DNA from: an alpha proteobacterium AAP38
Lineage (GTDB): Bacteria; Pseudomonadota; Alphaproteobacteria; Azospirillales; Azospirillaceae
Direction: 5' to 3'
Assembly (NCBI GenBank): GCA_001296005.1
Contig: LJHR01000003.1
Span: 1 to 64,000 of the forward strand
Length of the DNA stretch: 64,000 nucleotides
In this document: positions 45,847-54,517 of the stretch, one piece after another
Layout of the letters: the number at the start of each line of letters is the position of its first letter
Position numbering within the stretch: the first letter of the stretch is position 1
Position numbers and translations under genes: made by a program
Notes under the pieces: model-generated
The model's database searches: none
What the model was told of the DNA's origin: nothing
What the model saw: the letters and a program-made list of their open reading frames with translations, nothing else

Positions 45847-46707
45847 ATGACCAGCCCCCTGTCCGAATTCTGGGGCCATTTCCGCCGCAATCGTGGGGCT
45901 GTGCTGGGGCTGTTCATCGTCCTGGCGCTCTCCTTCGTCGCCATCTTCGCCGAATTCGTGGCCCCCTATGATCCGGCGGAGCAGTTCCGCGACTTCGTGC
46001 TGTTGCCGCCTGCCTGGATTGAGGGCGGAAACTGGGCCTTTCCACTGGGCACCGATGATATCGGGCGCGACATGCTGTCCCGCCTGGTCCATGGCGCGCG
46101 ACTGTCGCTGTTTATCGGGCTGCTGGTGGTCACCCTGTCGCTGGTGGTCGGCGTGGCGCTGGGGCTGCTGGCCGGGTTCTATGGCGGGACGTCGGATACG
46201 CTGATCGCGCGTTTCATGGATATATTGCTGGCCTTGCCGTCGCTGCTGCTGGCCATTGTGGTTGCGGCCATCCTGGGGCCGGGGCTGGTGAATGCGGCCA
46301 TCGCGGTATCGGTGGTGATCGTCCCGCACTATGCCCGCCTGACCCGCGCCTCTGTAATGGCAGAGCGGGGCCGGGAATATGTGACGGCGGCGCGGCTGGC
46401 GGGTGCTTCCGATGCCCGATTGATGCTGGTCACTATCCTGCCTAACTGTGCCGCCCCGCTGATCGTGCAGGCGACATTGGGTTTTTCCACCGCCATCCTG
46501 GATGCGGCGGCCCTGGGCTTCCTGGGCCTGGGTGCGCAGCCGCCGACACCGGAATGGGGGACGATGCTTTCTTCCTCGCTGCAATTCCTGCAGCGCGCTT
46601 GGTGGGTGGTGACCTTTCCGGGGCTTTCCATCCTGATCACGGTGCTGGCCTTCAACCTGATGGGCGACGGGTTGCGCGATGCGCTGGACCCGAAGCTGAA
46701 GCGGTAG
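45847..46707 (+). CDS. dppC: peptide ABC transporter permease
   Basis: The 286-residue permease has the DppC/OppC N-terminus (SEFWGHFRRNRGAVLGLFIVLALSFVAIFAEFVAPYDP), GTDDIGRDMLSRLVHGARLSLFIG, the EAA loop ERGREYVTAARLAGASDARLMLVTILPNCAAPLIV, and LGLGAQPPTPEWGTML. About six membrane helices are seen. The gene is separated from dppB by a palindromic repeat of 113 bases rather than being coupled. Confidence 0.96.
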   Translation: MTSPLSEFWGHFRRNRGAVLGLFIVLALSFVAIFAEFVAPYDPAEQFRDFVLLPPAWIEGGNWAFPLGTDDIGRDMLSRLVHGARLSLFIGLLVVTLSLVVGVALGLLAGFYGGTSDTLIARFMDILLALPSLLLAIVVAAILGPGLVNAAIAVSVVIVPHYARLTRASVMAERGREYVTAARLAGASDARLMLVTILPNCAAPLIVQATLGFSTAILDAAALGFLGLGAQPPTPEWGTMLSSSLQFLQRAWWVVTFPGLSILITVLAFNLMGDGLRDALDPKLKR

Positions 46708-46716
46708 GAGGAAGTG

Positions 46717-47397
46717 ATGCGCATGATGGCTGTGATCGGGTCTGCCCTGTTGCTGGCCATGTCAGGCTTCGGTGCGATGTCTTTCGAGCCGAAGCCATTC
46801 TGTGCGGAGCCTGGCCGGTCGGAATGGTTGGGCGATGCGGAAAGCATCGATTTGGGATGCATGGGCCCCACCTCCCCCGACGGGCGCTACACCCTCACTA
46901 TCGATGCGGAGACGGAGGAGACGAGGGGTGCCGTCATCATCGACACGGCCAGTCGGCAATCCGTCCACCGGTTTGATCCTCTCATCTCCATCCCGGCGGC
47001 CTTCGCCTGGGCTCCCGATTCCCTCGCCTTGTTCGCCGATGACGGCGACGGGTCGGGCCAGTTCAGCCGCTTACGCCTGTTTATTTTCGAGAGCGGTCGC
47101 TTCAAGGAAGTGGCCGGCTTGAATGACAGCGCCCTTGCCCTGTTCAAGGAGGCGGCTCGATGCCGGTTGCCGGACATCGGTGCCAATATCTGGGGCATCC
47201 AATGGGACCCGGATGGCCGCCGCCTCCTGGCTTTCATCCAGCAGGACCATCACACGATCTGCCCGGATCAAATGGCAACCGAGGTTTTTGGCCTGGAGGT
47301 CAGCCTGGACAAGCCACTCTCGCCCAGGCTGTTCGGCAAGGAGGAGTTGCGGCAGCGAGCCGGCACCCTTCTGCCCCAGCGTCTTTTCGAGGATTGA
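46717..47397 (+). CDS. secreted repeat (propeller-like) protein inside the dpp operon
   Basis: The 226-residue product has a signal peptide (to about MSGFGAMS) and then repeats of the type [24 protein letters not shown] and [14 protein letters not shown], spaced 50-90 residues apart. The repeats resemble blades of TolB/WD40-like beta-propellers, though only three or so are visible. Four Cys probably form disulfides. GGAGGAA upstream of ATG 46717 is a good ribosome site. The gene lies nine bases after dppC and four before dppD, so it is co-transcribed with the transporter. I do not recognise a named family. A role in ligand capture is inference. Confidence 0.7.
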   Translation: MRMMAVIGSALLLAMSGFGAMSFEPKPFCAEPGRSEWLGDAESIDLGCMGPTSPDGRYTLTIDAETEETRGAVIIDTASRQSVHRFDPLISIPAAFAWAPDSLALFADDGDGSGQFSRLRLFIFESGRFKEVAGLNDSALALFKEAARCRLPDIGANIWGIQWDPDGRRLLAFIQQDHHTICPDQMATEVFGLEVSLDKPLSPRLFGKEELRQRAGTLLPQRLFED

Positions 47398-47401
47398 GCC
47401 A

Positions 47402-48367
47402 ATGCCGCTTCTCGACATCAAGGACCTGTCCGTCACATTTGCCACGGCGCGCGGCCCGTTTCGTGCCGTGGACGGCATCGACCTGTCCGTGGAACCGGGC
47501 GAGGTGCTGGGCATTGTCGGAGAAAGCGGGTCGGGCAAGTCCGTCACCTCGCTGGCGGTGCTGGGCCTGCTCGCCGACAATGCCAGCGTCACGGCGGGCC
47601 GGATGCAGTTCGATGGCCAGGATTTGCTGACCCTGTCGCCCAAGGCGCGGCGCCGCCTCAATGGCGGGCAGGTGGCCATGATCTTCCAGGAACCGATGAG
47701 CAGCTTGAACCCCTGCTTCACGGTCGGCTTCCAGATTGGGGAGACGCTGGCCCAGCATGAGGGTCTGTCGGGCAAGGCGCTGCGCCACCGCTGCATCGCG
47801 CTGTTGGAACAGGTGGGCATTCCAGCGCCGGAGACGCGCCTGTCGGCCTTTCCGCACCAATTGTCGGGCGGGATGAGCCAGCGCGTGATGATCGCCATGG
47901 CCATCGCCTGCAACCCGCGCCTGCTGATTGCCGATGAGCCGACCACGGCCCTGGACGTCACCATTCAGCGGCAGATCCTGGACCTGCTGCGCGACCTGCA
48001 ACGCGAACGCGGCATGGCCATGATCCTGATCACCCATGACATGGGTGTGGTGGCCGAAAGCGCCCACCGGGTACAGGTGATGTATGCGGGCCAGGTGGTG
48101 GAGAATCGCCCCGCCGACAGCCTGTTCACCACCCCGCGTCACCCCTATACGGCGGCCCTGCTGGATGCCCTGCCCGAACGGGCCGTGGGACGGCGGCGTC
48201 TGCCCACCATTGCCGGCACCGTGCCGGGCATCAGCGACCGGCCCACGGGCTGCCTGTTCCAGCCGCGTTGCGGGCTGGCCGATGATCGCTGCGGCACTCG
48301 CCCGCCCCTGGCCACCGATGGCGATGGCTGGACACGGTGCGTAAGGGTCGAAGGAGCCATGGCATGA
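47402..48367 (+). CDS. dppD: peptide ABC transporter ATP-binding protein
   Basis: The 321-residue ATPase has Walker [13 protein letters not shown] loop [10 protein letters not shown], signature [16 protein letters not shown], Walker [13 protein letters not shown] and the H loop LITHDMG. The C-terminal oligopeptide-transporter extension ([16 protein letters not shown]...[15 protein letters not shown]) carries Cys that bind a 4Fe-4S cluster in related DppD/OppD proteins. It starts at ATG 47402, four bases after the secreted repeat protein. Confidence 0.96.
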   Translation: MPLLDIKDLSVTFATARGPFRAVDGIDLSVEPGEVLGIVGESGSGKSVTSLAVLGLLADNASVTAGRMQFDGQDLLTLSPKARRRLNGGQVAMIFQEPMSSLNPCFTVGFQIGETLAQHEGLSGKALRHRCIALLEQVGIPAPETRLSAFPHQLSGGMSQRVMIAMAIACNPRLLIADEPTTALDVTIQRQILDLLRDLQRERGMAMILITHDMGVVAESAHRVQVMYAGQVVENRPADSLFTTPRHPYTAALLDALPERAVGRRRLPTIAGTVPGISDRPTGCLFQPRCGLADDRCGTRPPLATDGDGWTRCVRVEGAMA

Positions 48368-49323
48368 CCATCATCCTGGAAGCCCGCGACCTGAAGCGCC
48401 ATTACCGCGTCAAACGCGGCCTTTTCCGCGCGCCCGCCACCGTGAAGGCCGTGGACGGCGCCAGCTTCACCGTTAGCGCCGGTAAGACCCTGGCCGTGGT
48501 GGGCGAAAGCGGCTGTGGCAAATCCACGCTGGCCCGCCTGCTGACAAGGATTGAGGCGCCGACGGAAGGGACCATCCATTTCGACGGGCGCGATATCACT
48601 ACCGTGCCCAAGGCCGATGAAAAAGCCCTGCGCCGCGCCGTGCAGATGGTGTTCCAGAACCCTTACGGATCGCTCAATCCGCGCCAGAAGGTGGCGGATA
48701 TCCTGGCCGAACCGCTGCTGATCAACACCGATACGCCCAAGGCCGAACGGCGTGACCGCGCCATCGCTATGATGGAAAAGGTCGGCCTGCGCCCCGATCA
48801 GGCTGACCGCTATCCGCATATGTTCAGCGGTGGGCAACGACAGCGCATCGCCATCGCCCGCGCCCTGATGCTGGACCCGCGTGTGGTGGTGGCGGATGAA
48901 CCGGTATCGGCGCTGGATATCTCCATCCAGGCGCAGGTTTTGAACCTGATGATGGACCTGCAGGACGAATTCGGCCTCGCCTATGTCTTCATCAGCCATG
49001 ATCTGTCGGTCGTCCGCCATATCGCGGATGAGGTGATGGTGATGTATCTGGGCCGGCCCGTGGAACAGGGGCCAAAGGATGCGATCTTCGCCGATCCGCG
49101 CCACCCCTATACGCGCGCCCTGCTGGCCGCCATGCCGCGTGTCCATCGCGGCGGCACCTCCGACGTGCCGCCCCTGTTGGGTGAACTGCCCAGCCCCATG
49201 GACCCGCCCCCCGGCTGCGCCTTCCATAAACGCTGCCCGCTGGCCCAGCCCCGCTGCGCACAGGAGACGCCGGAACCGCGCCACGCCGACGGGCGGATGG
49301 TGGCCTGCCACCTGGTGGCCTGA
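48364..49323 (+). CDS. dppF: peptide ABC transporter ATP-binding protein
   Basis: The 319-residue second ATPase has Walker [26 protein letters not shown], signature [15 protein letters not shown], Walker [13 protein letters not shown] and [14 protein letters not shown]. The C-terminal block [15 protein letters not shown] also looks cluster-binding. It overlaps dppD by four bases (ATGA). Repeat copy C starts two bases after its stop codon. Confidence 0.96.
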   Translation: MTIILEARDLKRHYRVKRGLFRAPATVKAVDGASFTVSAGKTLAVVGESGCGKSTLARLLTRIEAPTEGTIHFDGRDITTVPKADEKALRRAVQMVFQNPYGSLNPRQKVADILAEPLLINTDTPKAERRDRAIAMMEKVGLRPDQADRYPHMFSGGQRQRIAIARALMLDPRVVVADEPVSALDISIQAQVLNLMMDLQDEFGLAYVFISHDLSVVRHIADEVMVMYLGRPVEQGPKDAIFADPRHPYTRALLAAMPRVHRGGTSDVPPLLGELPSPMDPPPGCAFHKRCPLAQPRCAQETPEPRHADGRMVACHLVA

Positions 49324-49325
49324 AA

Positions 49326-49430
49326 CCGACAGTCAAATTTTGACCGTCGGTACGGCGGCGACCGCCGCCACGCGGCCCATGCCGCGTAGCCAAGGGCGCG
49401 GATGCGCCCGCCCGGCGACTGAGGGCGCAT
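49326..49430 (-). repeat. dispersed intergenic repeat, copy C (longest)
   Basis: Read on the minus strand it begins CATGCGCCCTCAG, passes CGCCGGGCGG, CATCCGCGCCCTTGGCTACGCG, a middle hairpin and CGGTCGCCGCCGTACC, and ends in a palindrome CGACGGTCAAAATTTGACTG. It is the fullest of the four copies and lies directly after the dppF stop. Confidence 0.75.
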
Positions 49431-49458
49431 GATTACCCCCTGACAGGCTCGCCTCATT

Positions 49459-49479
49459 ATGATATCAAAATTATATCAT
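49459..49479. promoter_or_regulatory. AT-rich palindrome upstream of the SPFH gene
   Basis: ATGATAT (49459-49465) and ATATCAT (49473-49479) flank seven bases, forming a 21-base near-symmetric site 20 bases before the SPFH start codon. It is the only strongly AT-rich patch nearby, and a likely operator or core promoter for the SPFH/RHH operon. Confidence 0.5.
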
Positions 49480-49499
49480 TTTGAAGCTGGGAGGGTGGA

Positions 49500-50381
49500 A
49501 TGCAGGAGAACCAACAGGTTGGGGATCGTCCCATCACGGTGTCGTCCGGCTTGGGCATGCTGCTGTTCAGTCTGGCATTGGTTCTGGTCTCGCCAGTGAT
49601 GATGATCATCGGGTTCAGGAGTGGGACGGGGCCTGTGTCCCTGTTCTGGCTGCTGCCGATGTTGGCGGGCATCATCCTGATGTGCGGGCTGTTCATTGTG
49701 CAGCCGAATCAGGCCGTGGCCTTGACCCTGTTCGGTGATTATCGTGGCACGGTGGACACGCCGGGCCTGCGCTGGGTCAACCCGTTCTTCGCTAAGCACC
49801 GTGTTTCCCTACGCGTGCGCAATTTCGAGACGGGCACCTTGAAGGTGAACGACGCCGATGGCAGCCCCATCGAGATCGGGGCCATCGTCGTCTGGCAGGT
49901 GACGGACACGGCAGAGGCCCTGTTCAATGTCGAGGACTATAAGGGCTATGTCTCGATCCAGGCTGAATCGGCCCTGCGCCTGATCGCCACCTCTTACCCC
50001 TATGATGATCACGGCGGCGGGGCTTTGTCGCTGCGTGGCCATGGCGAGGAAGTGTCTGACCATCTACAGCGCGCCATCCAGGAACGGCTGGCACGGGCCG
50101 GCATCAAGGTGGTGGAGGCGCGGATCAGTCATCTCGCCTATGCGCCGGAAATCGCCAGCGCCATGTTGCAGCGGCAACAGGCCAGTGCCATCGTCGCCGC
50201 CCGTTCCAAGATCGTGGAAGGGGCCGTGGGCATGGTGGAGATGGCGCTGGATCAGCTTGCCGCCCGCTCCGTGGTGCATCTGGATGATGAACGCAAGGCG
50301 CACATGGTGTCGAACCTGCTGGTCGTGCTGTGCGGAGACAGGGCGACGCAGCCCGTGGTGAACGCGGGCACGCTGTACTGA
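49500..50381 (+). CDS. SPFH (band 7) domain membrane protein
   Basis: The 293-residue product has two N-terminal hydrophobic helices (about 16-39 and 48-67) and then an SPFH/band-7 domain ([32 protein letters not shown]...[40 protein letters not shown]). A coiled-coil segment [36 protein letters not shown] follows. Such proteins form membrane scaffolds. The C-terminus is short. The adjacent ribbon-helix-helix gene (15 bases downstream) is the usual companion of this subgroup. Function is unknown; a membrane-stress role is inference. Confidence 0.88.
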   Translation: MQENQQVGDRPITVSSGLGMLLFSLALVLVSPVMMIIGFRSGTGPVSLFWLLPMLAGIILMCGLFIVQPNQAVALTLFGDYRGTVDTPGLRWVNPFFAKHRVSLRVRNFETGTLKVNDADGSPIEIGAIVVWQVTDTAEALFNVEDYKGYVSIQAESALRLIATSYPYDDHGGGALSLRGHGEEVSDHLQRAIQERLARAGIKVVEARISHLAYAPEIASAMLQRQQASAIVAARSKIVEGAVGMVEMALDQLAARSVVHLDDERKAHMVSNLLVVLCGDRATQPVVNAGTLY

Positions 50382-50395
50382 ATAGAGGACAGGTC

Positions 50396-50581
50396 TTGGC
50401 GGAGAAGAAGGCATATCCCCTGCGCATCGGCGCAGACGTGCTGGAGGCCATGCAGCGCTGGGCCGATGATGACCTGCGCAGCCTGAACGCCCAGATCGAA
50501 TATGTGCTGCGCGCCCAACTGCGTCAGGCCGGTCGGTTGCGACCGCCGGTCCCGACGCCGGCGGTGGAGGAGAAGGAGTAG
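50396..50581 (+). CDS. ribbon-helix-helix (Arc-type) protein
   Basis: The 61-residue protein begins at TTG 50396 after AGAGGACAGG. The core AYPLRIGADVLEAMQRWADDDLRSLNAQIEYVLRAQLRQAG fits an Arc/MetJ-type ribbon-helix-helix: a short strand (YPLRI), helix, LNAQIEYVLR helix. Members of this type bind operators as dimers of dimers. A role as regulator of its own SPFH operon at the palindrome 49459-49479 is inference. It is convergent with the HscB-like gene, with three bases between stop codons. Confidence 0.8.
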   Translation: MAEKKAYPLRIGADVLEAMQRWADDDLRSLNAQIEYVLRAQLRQAGRLRPPVPTPAVEEKE

Positions 50582-50584
50582 GGG

Positions 50585-51142
50585 TTACCCCAGCCGCCGC
50601 GCGGCCTCCACCGCTATGGCCATGGCCTCCACCCGCGTCAGGCGTGTGGCCGCCAGCGCCAGATCACCCAGTCGGAACGCGTCCAGCAGCAGACGCAGTT
50701 CCGCCGCCATCTCATCCTTTACCGCCGCCAGGGTCCGCGCCCGGCTGCCGGCGTCCGGGGCGGCGGCGATGGCGATTTCCCATTGGCCGCCGGTAGCGGG
50801 CCGGGCGGGGGCGGCATCGGCAAGGTCCAGCAAGGCACGGGCGCGTGCCGCCGGATCGCGCAGAATGGCCGCCGCCTTTTCCCGTGCGGCCCGTTGCGCC
50901 GATGCCAGTTCTTGGGCCTGTTCGCCTTTTTCCTGAAACCGCGCCGGGGCCAGGATGCGGGAGAAACCGGTCAGTTGCCGTTCGATGGAGGCGACATCCA
51001 GCTCAAAACCGGCCGCCACGCCTAACCGGGTGAAGGGATCAACCTCCCCCGGTGGCTGGATCGACCCACAGCCATGGCAGAACAGGGCGCGGGGGGAGAC
51101 ATCGCCGGCGCAATGCCAGCAGGGCAGGGTATGTTCCAACAT
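50585..51142 (-). CDS. HscB-like protein with zinc ribbon but no HPD motif
   Basis: The 185-residue product begins with a CWHC...FCHGCGSIQPP zinc ribbon (Cys8, 11, 22, 25), followed by DPFTRLGVAAGFELDVASIERQ and a helical part that aligns with HscB/HSC20 (SRILAPARFQEKGEQAQELASAQRAAREKAAAILRDPAARARALLDLAD). The HPD tripeptide that activates the Hsp70 partner reads APA (65-67). The C-terminal helical domain that binds the scaffold seems kept. The N-terminal ribbon resembles mitochondrial HSC20. It lies eight bases after a cysteine desulfurase gene, on the same strand. It may be a modified co-chaperone or a decoy; true function unknown. Confidence 0.75.
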   Translation of the reverse strand: MLEHTLPCWHCAGDVSPRALFCHGCGSIQPPGEVDPFTRLGVAAGFELDVASIERQLTGFSRILAPARFQEKGEQAQELASAQRAAREKAAAILRDPAARARALLDLADAAPARPATGGQWEIAIAAAPDAGSRARTLAAVKDEMAAELRLLLDAFRLGDLALAATRLTRVEAMAIAVEAARRLG

Positions 51143-51150
51143 CTGGTCCT

Positions 51151-52263
51151 TCAGGCGGCAGGCCGGGCGCGGGCGGCAAGGGGCAGATAGCAGGCGAGGA
51201 ACCGGTCGATATCGTCCGGTCGCGTGTCCCATCCCAGGCTGACCCGGATCGCCGATCCGGCAATGGCTCCATCAAATCCCATGGCGGCCAGGACCGGGGA
51301 GGTCTTGACCTTGCCCGACGAACAGGCCGATCCGGCGCTGACCGCGATGCCGGCAAGATCGAAGGCCATCAACTGGCTGTTGGCCGGCTGGCCGGGCAGG
51401 GCCAGGCAGCTGGTATTGGCCACGCGTGGGCCGCCGGTCCCGATCACGCGCACCCAGGGGGCTGCCTCCATGACCGCCTGTTCCAGCCGGTCGCGCAGTG
51501 CGGCCAGGGCCTGATAGTCCGCTAGTCCGTCACGGGCCGCCGCTGCCGCCGCACCGAATCCGGCAATGCCGGCCACATTCTCTGTCCCGGCCCGCATGCG
51601 CCGTTCCTGCCCGCCGCCGCGCAGCAGGGGGGAGAGCGGGATCGACGGTGCCGTCAGCAGCGCCCCCACCCCCTGCGGTCCCCCGATCTTGTGCGCCGAC
51701 AGGGTGACAAGATCGAGGCCTAGGGCGGCGACATCGAACGGGATACGGCCAACCGCCTGCACCGCATCGCTGTGCAACCAGCCGCCGTGGCGGTGAACCA
51801 GGGTGGCGATATCGGCCAGCGGCTGGATGATCCCCGTCTCGCTGTTGACCGCCTGCACACTGACCAGTGTCGGGCCAGCGCGCAGCAGCCTCTCCAGCGC
51901 GTCGAAATCGATGATGCCGTTGGCCTGTACGGGAATAACGGCGCTGTCCGGGCTGGCGCATTCCAGTACGGATGGATGCTCCGTGGCGCCCAGAAGCAGG
52001 CGGCGGCCCTGTCGGGCGGCCAGCGCCAGGGCCTGATTATTGGCCTCCGTCCCGCCGCCGGTGAAGGTGATCCAGGCCGCCGGGACGCCCGCCAGGGCGG
52101 CAACCTGATCGCGCGCATCCTCCACCATCCGGCGGGCCTTTCGCCCGAACCCGTGGATGGAGGATGGGTTTCCAACCAGGTCCAACGCCGCCACCATTGC
52201 GGCCCGCGCAGGCGTGCGCAGGGGGGCGGTGGCGTTCCAGTCAAGGTAAAGGGGGGGGCGCAT
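51151..52263 (-). CDS. cysteine desulfurase, NifS/IscS-type
   Basis: The 370-residue class-V aminotransferase removes sulfur from cysteine via PLP. LSAHKIGGPQG carries the PLP-binding Lys192, TGGGTEANNQA the cofactor site, and GSACSSG the reactive Cys314. It starts YLDWNATAP, typical of IscS/NifS group I. ATG 52263 has GGAAAAG upstream; TTG 52281 would add six residues. It stands with the HscB-like gene, not with an iscU/iscA cluster. It may supply sulfur for a specific Fe-S or thio-modification task such as s2C in tRNA. Confidence 0.9.
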   Translation of the reverse strand: MRPPLYLDWNATAPLRTPARAAMVAALDLVGNPSSIHGFGRKARRMVEDARDQVAALAGVPAAWITFTGGGTEANNQALALAARQGRRLLLGATEHPSVLECASPDSAVIPVQANGIIDFDALERLLRAGPTLVSVQAVNSETGIIQPLADIATLVHRHGGWLHSDAVQAVGRIPFDVAALGLDLVTLSAHKIGGPQGVGALLTAPSIPLSPLLRGGGQERRMRAGTENVAGIAGFGAAAAAARDGLADYQALAALRDRLEQAVMEAAPWVRVIGTGGPRVANTSCLALPGQPANSQLMAFDLAGIAVSAGSACSSGKVKTSPVLAAMGFDGAIAGSAIRVSLGWDTRPDDIDRFLACYLPLAARARPAA

Positions 52264-52576
52264 GGGCTGCTTTTCCGCCAAAGGCTTGAATTCCCCTGCG
52301 AAGAGGCTTGAACACGAATATGGGCGCTGTGGTATAGTCCCGCCTCATACCATCGCGGTCAATGCGATGGAACAGTCCCGTGGACGGCGGGGCGTGTCCG
52401 TTCCGGGCACGGTTCGACGGCCCACAACCGCCTGAGGCAGTCCTATAGAATGACAGGGATGGACGGTCAAGAATCGCCCCTCTACCAAGACCGCCCGGTC
52501 TTGGGTCGTTCGACAATCACTGCCACCCGCCTGTTGACGCTCGCCCCTTGCATGTCTGACCGGGACCGGTGAATCG
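52264..52576. promoter_or_regulatory. divergent promoter region with a perfect hairpin
   Basis: These 313 bases separate the desulfurase and hydrolase genes. TTGAAC...TATAGT at about 52308-52338 could be a promoter, with a rather long 19-base spacer. CCAAGACC / GGTCTTGG (52487-52506) is a perfect 8-bp hairpin with a four-base loop. No gene is supported. Confidence 0.4.
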
Positions 52577-53239
52577 ATGCCTGACGTGATCATGAACGGC
52601 CCTGCCGGCCGTCTGGAAGGTCGCTACTCCCACAGCAAGGTGCCCAACGCGCCCATCGCCCTGCTGCTGCACCCGCATCCGCAGCATGGGGGGACGATGA
52701 ATAACCGCATCGTCTATACGATGTTCCATGCCTTCACGAAACGCGGCTTCTCTGCCCTGCGCTTCAACTTCCGGGGCGTGGGCCGCAGCCAGGGCACCTA
52801 TGACCGGGGGGAGGGGGAGCTGTCGGACGCCGCGTCGGCGCTGGACTGGCTGCAGACCTATAACCCCAACGCCTCGGCCTGCTGGATCGGTGGTTTCAGC
52901 TTTGGTGCCTGGATCGGCATGCAGCTGCTGATGCGCCGCCCGGAACTGGACGGGTTCCTGTCGGTGGCGCCGCCGGCCAACATGTTCGACTTCTCCTTCC
53001 TGGCCCCGTGCCCGGCGTCGGGCCTGATCGTGCATGGCGACCGGGACGAGATCGTGCCCGAGGCATCGGTAACCCGGCTGGTGAACAAGCTGTCCTCGCA
53101 GAAGGACATCAAGATCGATTATCGCCGCGTCGAAGGCGCCAACCACTTCTTCAACGAGAAGTCGGAGGAGCTGGGCCGTCTGGTCGATGATTACCTAGAC
53201 GTGGCCCTGACCAAGCCGATGGGCCCCAACGCGGCGTAA
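52577..53239 (+). CDS. alpha/beta hydrolase
   Basis: The 220-residue hydrolase has LLLHPHPQHGGTMNN (oxyanion region), the nucleophile elbow GGFSFGAWIG with Ser108, acid Asp157 in HGDRDEIVP, and His190 in GANHFF. It belongs to the small CocE/PhaZ-like esterases often called hydrolases of the X-Pro dipeptidyl-peptidase type. The substrate is unknown. It ends before a strong bidirectional terminator that it shares with galU. Confidence 0.85.
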   Translation: MPDVIMNGPAGRLEGRYSHSKVPNAPIALLLHPHPQHGGTMNNRIVYTMFHAFTKRGFSALRFNFRGVGRSQGTYDRGEGELSDAASALDWLQTYNPNASACWIGGFSFGAWIGMQLLMRRPELDGFLSVAPPANMFDFSFLAPCPASGLIVHGDRDEIVPEASVTRLVNKLSSQKDIKIDYRRVEGANHFFNEKSEELGRLVDDYLDVALTKPMGPNAA

Positions 53240-53257
53240 GCGGGCAAGCTGTGCAGC

Positions 53258-53289
53258 AAAAAGGGGCGGTCCTGCGACCGCCCCTTTTT
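53258..53289. terminator. bidirectional terminator between hydrolase and galU
   Basis: AAAAAGGGGCGGTC and GACCGCCCCTTTTT with a CTGC loop. The A and T runs allow termination on both strands. Confidence 0.92.
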
Positions 53290-53316
53290 CATTTTTCGGC
53301 TGAAACCGCGTACGGC

Positions 53317-54210
53317 TTACAGCATGTCCTTCAGCGCGGCCCGCACCTTGTCCGACATGTCGGGACGGTTCAGGGCGTAGGCGACATTGGCCAGCACGAA
53401 GCCCAGCTTGTCGCCGCAATCGAAGCGCTGACCCTCGAACTTGAAGCCGTGGAAGGGCTGGTTGCCGATCAGCTTGGCCATGGCGTCGGTCAGCTGGATC
53501 TCGCCGCCCGCACCCTTTTCGAACACCGACAGGTGCTTGAACACTTCGGGCTGCAGGATATAGCGGCCCTGGATCGACAGATTGCTTGGTGCCACCGCCG
53601 GGTCCGGCTTTTCCACCAGCCCCTTGACCGAGACCAGCTTGCCATCCTCCGACGCGATGTCGAGGATGCCGTACTTGTTGGTCTGTTCGCGCGGCACCTC
53701 GAACACCGACAGCAGATTGCCGCCGACCTGTTCATAGGCCTCCATCATCTGCGCCAGACAAGGCTTGTCGCCCAGCACCTGTTCGTCGGGCAGCAGCACC
53801 GCGAACGGCTCGTTGCCTACAAATTCGCGGGCGCACCAGACGGCGTGGCCCAGGCCCAGCGGCTGTGCCTGACGCACATAGGAGAGATAGCCCGACTCGA
53901 TCTGGATATCCTCGACGATCTTCAGCAGATCGTTCTTGCCACGGCGGCGCAGCGTCTCGTTCAACTCGTAATTCAGATCGAAATGGTCTTCCAGCGGGCT
54001 CTTGCCGCGGCTGGTGACAAAGCAGAACTGGTCGATGCCGGCGGCCTTGGCCTCGTCCACGGCATGCTGGATCAGCGGCCGGTCGGCCAGCGGCAGCATT
54101 TCCTTGGGAATGGCCTTGGTGGCCGGCAGGAAGCGGGTACCCAGACCTGCGACCGGAAACACGGCCTTGCGCACTTTTTGCGGCATCTTGATCCCTGTAT
54201 TGACAGCCAT
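53317..54210 (-). CDS. galU: UTP-glucose-1-phosphate uridylyltransferase
   Basis: The 297-residue GalU makes UDP-glucose from UTP and glucose 1-phosphate. It contains FPVAGLGTRFLPATKAIPKEMLPLADRP, the nucleotide-binding N-terminus with the GxGTRxxP...KEM motif, then LGLGHAVWCAREF, VEKPDP, GRYILQPEVF and GEIQLTDAM. UDP-glucose is the substrate of the Ugd encoded at 61111, so both feed surface polysaccharide. It has the shared terminator at its 3' end and no close neighbour upstream. Confidence 0.97.
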   Translation of the reverse strand: MAVNTGIKMPQKVRKAVFPVAGLGTRFLPATKAIPKEMLPLADRPLIQHAVDEAKAAGIDQFCFVTSRGKSPLEDHFDLNYELNETLRRRGKNDLLKIVEDIQIESGYLSYVRQAQPLGLGHAVWCAREFVGNEPFAVLLPDEQVLGDKPCLAQMMEAYEQVGGNLLSVFEVPREQTNKYGILDIASEDGKLVSVKGLVEKPDPAVAPSNLSIQGRYILQPEVFKHLSVFEKGAGGEIQLTDAMAKLIGNQPFHGFKFEGQRFDCGDKLGFVLANVAYALNRPDMSDKVRAALKDML

Positions 54211-54517
54211 GATCGTCTCTAACCCCGCCGGTCATGATGCCGACGGTGCCTTTGTCTTTTGTGGCACGTCCACCCCCCTTCCCGCAACATGGCCGCACGC
54301 GGCGGACAGGAAGGGGGGCGACGATATCGATAACCTTCCAGCGCCGCTTTTGTGCCATCGATGCGGACAAAAGCGATGGTTGTCACAGACAGCCACATGA
54401 TTTTGATTTATTAAGGGTACGATGCTGTCCGTAAGATGGCGGGGCAAAAGCCCTTCATCTGGACCCGCGTGGGGCGGCGCGGGTGGATGGGTATGATAAT
54501 CGGGCTGGGATCGACTT
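54211..54517. promoter_or_regulatory. divergent promoter region galU / response regulator
   Basis: The 307 bases hold no supported gene. An AT-rich patch at about 54397-54416 is the best candidate for a promoter of the response-regulator gene. Confidence 0.4.
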
